This document shows positions 35,137 through 45,908 of a stretch of 64,000 nucleotides of DNA, piece by piece. This stretch comes from Sciurus carolinensis (Eukaryota > Chordata > Mammalia > Rodentia > Sciuridae). The stretch covers positions 171,425,598 through 171,489,597 of the forward strand of contig NC_062217.1 of NCBI RefSeq assembly GCF_902686445.1, given 5' to 3'. Under the pieces are notes generated by a model. That model saw only the letters and a list, made by a program, of their open reading frames with translations, did not search any database and was not told the origin of the DNA. Made by a program: the position numbers and the translations under genes. Position 1 is the stretch's first letter; each line of letters begins with the position of its first letter.

Positions 35137-36648
35137 AAGTTTTCCTTTCTTAGTGGGCTTGAGCCTCTCTCACCCATGTAAGTCTTTAGGTTTCTTCTTT
35201 TATACATCGTTTCTACAGTTTGCTCTTATTTTTATTTGGTTGCTGCTTTTGTCTCTCCTGTGTGAAATTTCCTTATCCTTATTAATCCTTCATCAGTTAC
35301 AGAACACAGTGGACATGTTAGTGCTGAAATGCAGGAGGGACTTAAGAATAGGGTAAAGGACAGCCCTTTAAATCGAGCAGATATGGCTCTTGAACGGCTC
35401 ATTAGGTTCACCGCCCCTCCTGCACTTGGCCATCTGTGGACACAGTCACAGGTAGTGCTGACTCAGGGCTGGCATATCTGAAACCTCTGGACCCGGCTGT
35501 GGCTATCAGGAGGTAACCTTCAGACTTGTGCCCGATGCCTGGACATTACTCTGCAGCTCCCCTGCTCAGTCTGGGGCTTCCTGTCTCTTCTTCATGTTCT
35601 GCTTATCTTGAAACCATCATGGCTGGGTCCGAACCTCCTTCCCCCACAGTTGTTAAAACTGCCTCTTTTTGAGACGGGCCATGTGCCCTTCCCAGTCTGA
35701 GCTTCCTCTCTTGTGACGTGTGCATGTCCTTGACATCTGGGTTTGACATGTTGATAATGTGTGCAACTCGGTGGGACTTGACCCCCTGCACATTTTCCAG
35801 TGTTCTCTGCCACTCTCCAAAGAGGTCCTTTGGCTCCGTGTGGTGGGGTTGGATTTATCTCTGGGTTTTGATTTTCTAAGGTTGCCTGGAGGGACTGCAG
35901 ACCGTTTGGGTAAGAAAATGCCCACCTGACGTCAGGGTGTGGTGCAGTGGTCAGGAGACTGGTCACTGGCCGTGGGCCCCTGTCATTTGCAGGGACACAC
36001 TGGTCACTCAGCCTGCTGGGAGGTGCCGGGTGGGGTCAGGTCTGTCTGCTGTTGGAGTGACTCCACTCAGTGTTTGATGTAAACAGTCCTGGCTGGTCCT
36101 TCCTCCCACTGTTTTCCCTTGTTTACTTTCTTTCCCCGCGTGGGGGGCAGGGAAATCCAGTCCAGGGAAACCCCCAGGGGGTAGGTGGGCCTCTGCTGGG
36201 CCCCTGCTTCCTGCTGCAGACTGCCTGGCCACAGAAGTGCTTTGTGAGATCATGGCTGCCCCAGGGCAAGGCTCCTTCCGAGGAGAGGGGGACATTGGTT
36301 CTCAATAGGTTTTCTGTGCAGGGCAGCTCTTGATGATCTGAGGCTGCTGGTGCCCTTGGACAGACCCTGATCCAAGGCAGGCAGGGGAGGGGGCCAGTGC
36401 ATACACAAGGAGCCTACTCGGGACCCGTGATTGAAAGACAGCTTCCTCTGGGAACGGGCTTGCTGCCCCAGGAGGTGAAGGCACAGGCAGGGGGGTCAGC
36501 GCCAGAGGTGCCAGGCTGCCTGCCTGCCGGACCTGGGGCCTGGGCATTGCTGGATTCTGGGCTGAGCCCCACAGGGAGGCTCCACACCCTGAGGCTGCTG
36601 CGGCCTGTGGGTCCTCCTTTCACTAATGCTCAACTCTTGTTTGTTTAG

Positions 36649-36689
36649 GGTGGTACCGAGGCCACACCCTGAGGAGGAAGTCCAAGAAG
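36649..36689 (+). CDS. DOCK1: DOCK1 exon 3: SH3 core with the conserved tryptophan
   Basis: A 41-base exon: two bases completing Gly44, then 13 codons, Trp45 to Lys57 (WYRGHTLRRKSKK), ending in phase 0. The acceptor is cttgtttgtttag and the donor is AAG|gtaagt, a strong 5' site. Trp45 is the invariant SH3 residue that packs on proline ligands. From memory the human protein has Tyr at 49 and Lys at 53 where this copy has His and Arg. Because 41 is not a multiple of three, skipping this exon would shift the frame. Confidence 0.96.
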
Positions 36690-39626
36690 GTAAGTCCTTT
36701 GCAGTAAAGCAGAGCGCAGCCTGGGAGGAGATCAGTTCCAGCCCCCTCGGTCGCCGTCTCCCTTTCTGACTTTAAAAAGTACATGGGTTTAAAATACATG
36801 AATGGTTTCCTTCTGAACGGTATGTGGATGGAGAAATGGCCGCTTCCTTTCCCAGGGGAGTTGCTGGGTGGGACGCGGTTGGCCTGTTGTCCTTAAGGTA
36901 GAAAGAACCCTTCTGGTCATGGTTGAGGTTTCAGGCCGTGCAGGCCAGGGAACGAGCTGAGAGAGAGACAGCGCTGCGGCGGCTCCCAGCCTCACTTTAC
37001 CCTTGAGGAAGGAACAGCCTTGGAAGCCCAGGCTTTCTCCTTTCCCTCTTGCATTTGATGATTTTTATACCACTCAGGTTGAGTAACAAAAAACTGCTTT
37101 TCTAGGACAGTTTGCATGCAGGATTCTTGGAATATCTGAAACTCAAACATGTAATTAGACCTCTGATTGCTGTGGCGGGCACTCCCGTCCACGATCCACG
37201 TGGCTTTGACATTCTTAGCTTTGCAAAGCCTAATTATGGCTCTTGGGTTTTACCCTCTGATGCTATGATCTTGAAGCTCTGTCCCTTCTAAGCTATAGGT
37301 AGGCCGCCCATGCTGGCCTGTATGTCTTAAGGTCTAGTTATGTTTGACAGATGGTTCCTGTTACTCCTTGAAGTTTGCCTCCCTCGTCTCCACGTTGGGC
37401 TGGGCTTTCTTTCCACTGTGATCCGAGGCTCTAACCAGGCTTCGCAAGTTCTGCTGTGTCTTCCTGGAGGCCTGAGCCAGCTGTGCTGACCACGTCTGAG
37501 CTCTGTGGGGACCACGAAGCTGCTCGTCCACAGTCACTTGGAGGGGTGCAGGTGGTCCCCAGGGCAGCCTTCTTCTGGCACCAGGTTCTAATCGGAGTGC
37601 GTAGGAGTCGTGCTCAGCTGAACCTGCAAACTGGGAGGACCTCCCCACTCGGCCCTGCTGGGTGCAGACGGGCTGTGCATCTCTGCATCTGGTGTCCTGC
37701 CACCTCAGAGTTTGGAACAGACAGATTTCAACCAGGCAGGTGGAAGAGTCTCCAAGGAAAGTTCTCTTTTCTTGTCAGTTTCTCTTCTTTTTCGATGGAG
37801 GGTGTGTTCTTGCAGAGGGGACCCCGAGTTTCTTCAGGAGTGCCATGGTTGAAGACGGTCGTAAGGAAGACACTAGGATTGGGGATCTACCCACCTCCCC
37901 TGCTTTTCTCCCATAAGGCCGATGCTGCGGCCTCCTGTGCTGCCAAGGGCTCTTCCCTTTCCTTGGCACTTGGCTTTTGGTATCACCTCCCCAGTTTGGT
38001 ATTTCTCCTGTTCTCCTGGTGCCTCCTGAAGCAGAGTATTCCTACCCTGCACCAGGGTGCCCCAGGTGCCTAGGCCAGACACAGTGGAGCTGGGGCCGGG
38101 CATGGTTACTTTTTCATCTAAAATCCTCAATGGCAGAGGAGGACAAGGAAGCCTTGCAGAGCTTGTAGTTTTGCCTTGTTCCGAGTGGGGTCGGGACGTG
38201 ACGCTTAGAAGTCTTGACTCTCCGTGTTCTGCAGGCATCCTCTGCAGAGCGTGGACAGGTGCGAGGCTGGTCTGGGCCAGTCCCAGCTGCCCTGGACAGA
38301 GTTGCTCATTCCAGCCTCCAGGTGTGCCCAGGCTCATCTGGCTGTTTCCCTTCCTGTCTTCATGATTCTGCGTGGGTTTGCCGAGGTCCAGGGGATCTCT
38401 GCCTGGGCATCTGGCAGTACTGGAGGTGGCTTCTTTGCTTTCTTACCCCCATTTGGGCACGTTGGCATCTTGGAAAGATGTGCCATGTGCACCTGTGGAC
38501 CATCCTGGAACTTAGAGCTGTCTGGATACTTGGGACCTGGCTGGCTCAAGCTGTGTTGGGTCTCTTGGTCCTCCTTGATGCTCAGCCTTTGACTTCCTGC
38601 CTGACTCCTTTGCTCTTGTGATCACAGTTCCTTGTATTCAGTCCAGCCACTTGCCTTCCTAGGCAGAGGAGTGGGGAACCATGTGCCCGTTAGCCCCATT
38701 CAGAGAGGCCTGTTAGCCCTCTCTGTGCCCCATGCCCTTCTGATCAAAATTGCCCAGTCTGGATCTCGTGTAGATTCTTTGGGGGCAAATACAAGGAGGA
38801 CCCAGTGGGAAGCCTCTGTTCCTGCCACAGGGCACTGACTGGGTTTCTGCTGTGAGCTCCAGATCTCATGCAGGAAGCACTTGCTGGCTTGTGCTGCCCG
38901 AGCCCTGTGGCCCTCCAGCAAGGGTCAGGAAGCAGGACCACAGCTCTTGCTAAAACTCCTCCTGGCTCTTCACAGACTGTCTGATCCCAAGTGCCTGTTA
39001 AGAAACTGCCTCCCTCGGGCACGGTCCTGTCCGGTTGTGTGTGCGTGGCACTTTGGAGATGCAGGGTGCTATGTGACATGAACTAGTGTGCTCCCCCAGC
39101 TGCTGTGCAGGTGGGGCAAAGCTCATTTCACCTCCCTTTATTTTACCAATGGTTCCTCTGTTTGGAGATTTTTGAGAAAGTTCCCATGGGTGTAGGACAG
39201 GGGTCAGTATATAAGTGGGAAGCCATGATATGAACCACCTTCTGAGGATGATCTTATTTTGAAAGAGAATCTTCCTAAACCATCATCCCTAGTTGGCCTT
39301 TGATTTGCCTGTGTCAGGATCAGCAGTGGAAAAGGTGGCGACTCACGGAGGAAATGAGAAGTTTCTTGTGTCGGGGGAATTTTTCCTTTGCAAACACATT
39401 TTCTCTGTTTTCTTCTAAGACATCTGCAGACTCTTTGAAATACAAGCTGATTGAGTTGCTGTTGTTTACACTTGTGTTCCCTCTGATGTGCTGTGTGTAA
39501 GGCTCAGCGTAAGACTTGCAAAGTTAATAGCGATCCAGCTACCTGAACCGCCATCTTCTTGAGGGCTGTGGTTTGATTTGCATTCAGTGTTCATATTGGT
39601 AATAACTTTTTTTTTTTTCCTCCAAG
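36690..39626 (+). other. DOCK1 intron 3
   Basis: 2.9 kb, phase 0. Overlapping frames at 37456-38621 have no recognisable domain. No repeat or RNA gene was recognised. The intron ends in a run of T before tcctccaag. Confidence 0.85.
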
Positions 39627-39682
39627 GGTATATTTCCTGCTTCATATATTCATCTTAAAGAAGCAATAGTTGAAGGAAAAGG
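39627..39682 (+). CDS. DOCK1: DOCK1 exon 4: end of the SH3 domain
   Basis: 56 bases encoding Gly58 to Lys75 plus two bases of Gly76. The acceptor is a 12-T tract then cctccaag; the donor is AGG|gtgagt. GIFPASYIHLKEA provides the last SH3 strands. Pro61 and Tyr64 correspond to the proline and tyrosine of the ligand groove in SH3 domains (the G-x-F-P-x-x-Y pattern). The domain ends at about residue 70 and leads into a linker. Confidence 0.97.
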
Positions 39683-40752
39683 GTGAGTTTCTTCTTGATG
39701 TTTAAATGAAGAATTGCAGTGATCACACGTGGCTGCTGAATGTTGGGCTGGGTGGCACTGGGGGCATGATCTTACGACCACAGGCATGATCGACTTCAGT
39801 GGTTCAGGAGTTGAGGGTCCTAAAGGGAGTTCATGATTCAGAATGGTGTGCCGTGTTGCTTTGAGCCTTGAGGTCACCAGCACAAATGCAGTCATTCTCC
39901 TTGAACTGGTGCTCTGCTTCCCTGTGAGCTACCCCACTTGGCAAAGACTCCACAGCCCTGCCCCCTACCCCTCAGTTCTGAGTCCATTTTTTTCTGGAAG
40001 GATTAGCATGCTGTAATACAAATGGAGTTTAGGGGTTAGCAGCAGTTGTTAAATTGGGACATGTATGAATTTGCGTTTCATCTCATTGTGATGTGTGTTT
40101 CCTGGAGGTCGTCAAACTGATGCATATGATCATTAGAGGAACATTTATGGAGCAGGAGCCCATTCGGCAGGAATGGCAAATGAATAGCCAGGTGTGAATT
40201 TGGAAGAAGGAACATTAAAATGTTTTCTTTTTTGGTCTCTGCTACATCTTCACACTCAGTTAAATATGTAAATTATAAAATTACTAATCATATGATTACT
40301 GCATAATGACATCTCTTTGGCTGATTACAAAATTGCCTTTCCAAGCACTGTACTTTTAACATATGAAAGGGCTGTTCGGGTTCTCTAGTTCCATGATGCA
40401 TAATTAAAATGAAGAAAATAATTTAGAGGCATGAATGGTGATGACCTGCAATAGGGAGTTTTTTTTTTTTTCTTTTTTTAAAGAGAGATAAAATGTTTTG
40501 TATGCAAAGTTCTAAGGGGAAGGAAAAGAAAGTTCCAAAATTGTTATTCTGTTACAGAAATAACTGAATAATGTGGGCATTTAATGTATTTTATACCTGT
40601 GTTGAATCCTTGTCGACTTGATAGATCAATCTTTTTTCAAAGCATTCTGATGCATGTGGAGGAATACATGTGGGATGTAATTATGAGTCACTCTAATACA
40701 GTGATCAGTCATTGCCTTGATTCTCACTGAGGGGGCCCTGTCCTCCCAGGCT

Positions 40753-40775
40753 GGCAGGCAGGCAGGCAGGCAGGG
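40753..40775. repeat. Short GGCA tetranucleotide repeat
   Basis: Five consecutive ggca units followed by a partial one. Confidence 0.95.
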
Positions 40776-41689
40776 AGGGACACGGCGGTTCCTGTTCCCC
40801 GGTCTTCTGCTCTCAGGTGCTCTAGTGGGGTCAGCAGATGGACCGGAGAGGTGAGTGGAGTGCCAGAGCGTTGTCCTGCTGATTCTCGGCTTCTGGACAC
40901 TCCGTGTTCCTGGCCTGCTGGGATGCCCAGCTGCTCCCTCCTACCGAGGGCCTTGTGCCCTTGGGCTTGATGGGATGGCACCTCCTTTCCTCCTGAAGCT
41001 GCAGACATCCACCCTCTCTTCTACACTCCCTCCTCTTTCCTGTGCGGGCCACTATTGCCCCACCAGTGCCCACCGCTGCCCACTGCTGTCCCCTGTGCTC
41101 TGCAAGTTCGAGCTGCGGTCCCTCCTGCAGGTTCTTCTCTGAGGTTCTCCATGTTGTGTTTGGTTTCTGGCTCAGTCCCCTCTGGCTCTGCCTCTACGTG
41201 AGCGCTCTTGCTTGGTCTCTCTCTTCTCTCGGACACTGGCCTTCTTTTGCTTTTGGACATCCCAAATGACTGACACATGCCTGCTGCCACTAATTCTGTA
41301 TTTGTTTCCCCCCATACAAAAGTGCTTCTCACTGTCCTCTCCCTTTGTACTGACGTGTGACCTGTGCACCCTCATTTCCAGGCCTGGAGTCACCTCCAGC
41401 GTTGGACACCATGGCCACCACTCCATGTAATGCCCCGTGTGGTGCTGATGCCCGCCTGGCCACTTTCTTTGCTGCCCTGACCTTCTCCCAGCCTTTCTTC
41501 CCTGCCCACGGCTGTCCAGTGCTGTCCTTGGCCTTCTGTGACTTTTCTGTTGATCCTTGCTTGCAACATGGCCTCTTGCCCTCACACTTGGTTCGCCTGG
41601 CTCAGGTTGGGACCTCCCTGCCTGTCCTTTCTCTTGACATCTGGCTTATTATGCAAGAACAAGTAACCGAGAAATTTTAAAAATTAAAA

Positions 41690-42000
41690 TTTTTATTTTT
41701 ATTTAAATAAATAAAATTTTTATTTTAAAAATTAAAAAAAACTTTAATTGACAAAAATTGCACATATTTATGGTGTACAACATGGTGTTTTGAAATATGT
41801 ATATGTGATGTAATGGCTAAGTCAGGCCGATTAACATGCACTACCTCCCTTTCTTATTTATTTGTGGTGAGAAGACCTTAGATCTGCTCTTTGGGTCGTT
41901 CTCCAGTGTAGGATGTGTCCTTGCTGACTGTAGTCACTGGGTTGTGTGGTAGAGCTCTGGGACCTACTCCTCACTCCACCGGAAGCCTGTGGCCCTTCGC
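41690..42000 (-). mobile_element. L1 LINE 3' UTR fragment, antisense
   Basis: After A/T-rich low-complexity sequence, the + strand reads attgacaaaaattgcacata, tttatggtgtacaacatggt, gttttgaaatatgtatatgt and gttgtgtggtagagctctgg. This is the complement-side end of a mammalian-wide L1 3' UTR of the L1MA/L1PB kind. It is noncoding, and the right edge is uncertain. Confidence 0.75.
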
Positions 42001-43520
42001 CAGCGCCCCCTCCCTCCCCTGCTGGTGGTCCATTCGCCCTCACTGGTGCTCGGCCTTGACCTCTCCCTCGGTTTGACCTTGCCCTCCAGGCAGCCTTGTT
42101 AGGGGTGTGCATCCTGATGCTGTTGGGTCCTGATCCCTGGCAGGCAGAGCCAGGTCAAGTACATCAGTGCCAGCTGTGTGGTGGTCCAAGGGGACAGATC
42201 GGGCATGTGGAAAGGGAGGAAGGAAGCAGGGACCAGAACTGAGTCTGGGACTTGGTGCATGGATTAGGCCCTGGCCACAAGGACGTGGTTGATGTGGCTG
42301 AGCAGTATGCTTCTAGTAGTGTGAGAAGAGCCCCCAGACTCTGGGTCCGCGATGGACACCCCTGTGTTGCCTGCGTGCACAGTGGAGCAGGGGTACTTCC
42401 CCTGCAGGCCGAGTGAATGATGCTGTAGACCCTCGAGAAACACATACGTATCAAGCTCCCGGGGCGCTTGGTGACAGGCTCAGTGGCCAGTCACATCTCA
42501 GTGGATGCTGGCGATGTCCTACCAGGGGAAGTCCTCGGCTACCATGTCCTGTGGTGGGGTGGCTGGCACACAGCTCCCCTCTCGCGCATTGGACCTGGGC
42601 CTCCCCATGAGGACAGCCTTCCTTTAGGACTCACTGTGTTTTCCTTTGGGAGACCCCACCGTTGATAAGTCATTCACTGTATGCTGAACCCAGTTGTGAG
42701 CCAAAGTTGGGGCCTGTCCACAGACCTGGGCCAATGTAATCAAGGACACAGGGGACCTATGGCAGTGCCCCGGACCTTCCCCCGACCCACTTATGGTCTG
42801 CTCAGGACACACAGTGTGCCCCTGGGGCCTGGTAGCCTAATGCAGAAACCGCAGCTTCCATCGCACCCAGTCCCAGTCTGTGGGCGTAGTGCCAGTTCTG
42901 AGCACTGCCTGGAAAACAAAGGCCACTTTGGTCCCCAAAAGGAGAATGCAGAGGTAGATGAAGCTGAAACCGGCTGAGTGTGCCTCTGGGGTGCAGGGCA
43001 AAGGTAGGAGGCTCCTCAGGCTCCGTACTGGGCGGAGTACCCAGACACACGCAGACTGCGACCTCATGTGTCACCAAGGACAGCCACTTCCTGCACATCA
43101 CATGAGTTTTACACAGGATGGAAATGTGAAAAAACCCTAACCCAAAGTGCACGCTAGTGCCCCACGGACGGGCGGTAACTTACCGCATCTCTAAGACAGA
43201 CGGGGACCTGTGTTGTGAGTGTGCTTTCCATTTCCGGACCCCCACGTTCTGAAGGCTTAATGGAGGTGACTGGCGTTCTTCATCTTGCCTTGACGTGTGG
43301 CGGACAGCTGACATGCAGATATGTGGACATTCTCAGGCTCTGTACAAATGATGCGTGTTGTTTTTGTGTGTATTTATTTGTGTGAGCGGTCTTGCTTGTG
43401 TGTTCCTTTCTGTTTGCTTACACGTTGAACACTGGCTGAGACTGGGAATGGTCAGGTGCCGTGGACAGTGGATGATGCAGCCCTGGAATCAGCCTTTTTT
43501 TTTTTTTTATTTCATCCCAG

Positions 43521-43617
43521 GCAACATGAAACGGTCATCCCGGGCGACCTCCCGCTCATTCAGGAGGTCACCACAACGCTTCGCGAGTGGTCCACCATCT
43601 GGAGGCAGCTCTACGTG
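43521..43617 (+). CDS. DOCK1: DOCK1 exon 5: helical segment after SH3
   Basis: 97 bases: one base completing Gly76 and 32 codons, Gln77 to Val108, ending in phase 0. The acceptor is a long T-rich tract ending in ttcatcccag; the donor is GTG|gtgaga. The peptide includes HETVIPGDLPLIQEV and TTLREWSTIWRQLYV, an amphipathic helical pattern. In the related DOCK2-ELMO1 complex the helices after SH3 pack against ELMO, and the same role is inferred here. Confidence 0.97.
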
Positions 43618-45759
43618 GTGAGAAGATGTGACTTTCAAACTTAAAAATGAAGAGTGGTGTTTCTGGACCTTGCTGAACTGTGAGATGCTTTCCCCCCCAG
43701 GGAAAGCCCCCTTGTCTGACCACTGTTGGGCCCTGTGTCTCTTTGAGTCCCGCTGCTCCCTGTGCAAAAGGGAGCTGGTTGCCTTCAGGCCCCTGAACTA
43801 GGCAATTTGCATAGATGTTGCCTCAGAGAGTTTTGGTTTTGATCAAGAAAACAAAAATCTTTTAAGCTGAAATAGGTGCCTTTTTATGGAGGTGGTGGAG
43901 GGGGACTGGACATGGTGCCTCTTATTGGTTCCGATTTAGCCATATTTTGGCAGGGTGGGGAAATGTTTTGCATTCCGTCTGGGTGTGCGGTTGTCCGGTT
44001 CTCCTGACGCAGGAGAAGCCTTATTAATGCAAAGAGGTTGGAGCACTGGTGTCTTCTATTTCATATTCCCTCAGGGCCTTTCTTTGCACATAAATTCATA
44101 TTTGCAGAAGATTGGCTTTTGTTAAGCCTGTATTTCTATTCGGAGTGTTGATTTCTCATATGCTAATGTTATTACCGCCAAGCAAGGGCTCTGGGAGGAA
44201 GTCAGTGCGTTAATTTCTCGGGAACATAGAAAACTTCCTAAAGTCCCACAGCTGCTCCTTGGGCAGCTTGTTGTTCTTGATTATATAGTGGTTTCCTATA
44301 AATGCACTGTAATAAGCAGTTGCAGTAATTGTTCATCAAATGTACTCAAAAACCTAAAAGCGTAAAGTTAGCCATGAATGTTTTGTGTAAATCTGAGCAA
44401 TTTCATAGTCGGTGTTTCATGTTCAACTTAGCAATTTTTAAACAAAAATATGGTAACAAAATAAACAGGAGTCGATGCTGCCTTGTGCTTGAGTGGACGT
44501 GGGTCTAGTCTTTCAGCCCCGCAGTAGGCCTTGCTGACCATCACCTTGGTATCCTTTTACAAATCTAGAGTTTGCCTCTGGTGGACTCGCATTGTTTGGT
44601 TTGTGCAAAGCCACGTCAAAGAGGCTTATACTATTTTTATATGCATTTTTCTCTTCTCTGTGATTGTGGACAAGTCAGCAAATTATTTAGGATTTCAGAG
44701 AGTTGAGATGGCTTTACACAAATGGACAGCAGAAGTAGTCAGAAGGAAGGGAACATGATTTTGCAATAAATCATAAATTTCGACTATTCAGTTTTCATTT
44801 AAAAATTTAAAATTAGATAATATGAAGAATAGCTCATGAGATGTAAGATAGCTCATTAGGGTGCTATGAGTCGGGTGGGTGGGTGGTGGGGATCTTAGAA
44901 CCTCTTAGAAAGTAGGTTGAATACTAGAAACAGGATGAGTGGTTCAGATAAGTAAAGATGTCATTTTAAAACACAGATATGTCCACATTTTATTTTTTCA
45001 AAGGGACCTTGGTGATTAAAATATTAAATTAGGTCCCACCTAGATTTCTTTCCATGAAAAGAACTGCTGGGTCATTTTTCCTGTGGGTAATCCCTAATCC
45101 CCTTGATGAATTGTAATCCTACAGTTGCAAATGTTGCTTTTTTTTGTACCATTAATCCTGAAAGAATACCTAGGAAGAGGTAAGAAGTATGAGTTTTGTG
45201 TCTTATTTGCATCTTCCTTTCAGCAAAGTGCTCTCTCTGAGAGCTTGTGAATGAGATTCGATGTCTTGCAGAAGCATCTGTATGTGTGTGCTCACTGGAC
45301 CAGGGGTCCAGTGTGGCTCAGCTGATGGGCAGGCCTGTGCCTCCAGTTCCCCAGGGTGCTGCGAAGGGCCCAGGGTGCAGGGCATTCCGAAGTGTGTGTG
45401 CCAGTTGGCAGAGTGTAGGCCAGGGTCATTCAGAGGGAGCTTTATGCATCAGCCCTGTGGTAGAGGCTCAAGGTCATAGTCCAGTTCCTGCTGTGCTAGC
45501 CTCTTGACCCAGGGGTACCTACTCAGGAAAGTTGGGTGAAATCTTAGAGATCGTGCATCCCCTCTTAGTCTTTTAACATTTAATTTCTCATAGAGAACAA
45601 ATTCTATATAATGTGCTCCATTTCATGCTAAAAACACTTTTTAATATAACATTAATAGACCACATGATATATTTGAAGAAAATTTCATTCAATATGATCT
45701 CTACAATGTTATTTTATACCCAAAACGTTACAGTTTAACCTTATTTTTTCCCCATGTAG
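43618..45759 (+). other. DOCK1 intron 5
   Basis: 2.1 kb, phase 0. Positions 44090-44460 are AT-rich, apparently free of repeats, and include atgctaatgttatta. They look like a possible conserved noncoding element, but conservation cannot be seen from one sequence. No gene was recognised. Confidence 0.8.
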
Positions 45760-45908
45760 CAAGATAACAGGGAGATGTTTCGCAGCGTTCGGCACATGAT
45801 CTATGACCTTATTGAGTGGCGATCACAGATTCTGTCTGGAACTCTGCCCCAGGATGAGCTCAAAGAACTGAAGAAGAAGGTCACTGCCAAAATTGATTAT
45901 GGAAACAG
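45760..45908 (+). CDS. DOCK1: DOCK1 exon 6: helical region
   Basis: 149 bases encoding Gln109 to Asn157 plus two bases of Arg158. The acceptor is ttattttttccccatgtag; the donor is CAG|gtttgt, a weak match to gtaagt. The peptide has [19 protein letters not shown] and then [20 protein letters not shown], predicted helices with a strongly charged KELKKK segment. It belongs to the N-terminal regulatory, ELMO-facing part of DOCK1. Confidence 0.97.

Larger units (their letters stand above)
39683..43520 (+). other. DOCK1 intron 4
   Basis: 3.8 kb, phase 2. Positions 40000-40720 are AT-rich and look like single-copy sequence with many homeodomain-type TAAT cores. A GGCA tetranucleotide run lies at 40753-40775, and an antisense L1 3' end at about 41690-42000. 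The intron ends in a T-rich tract directly before exon 5. Confidence 0.85.

Noticed and set aside
43440..43644. Start codon for a short protein overlapping exon 5
   Set aside because: The frame is intron read-through into the real exon. The residues in common are those of DOCK1 exon 5.
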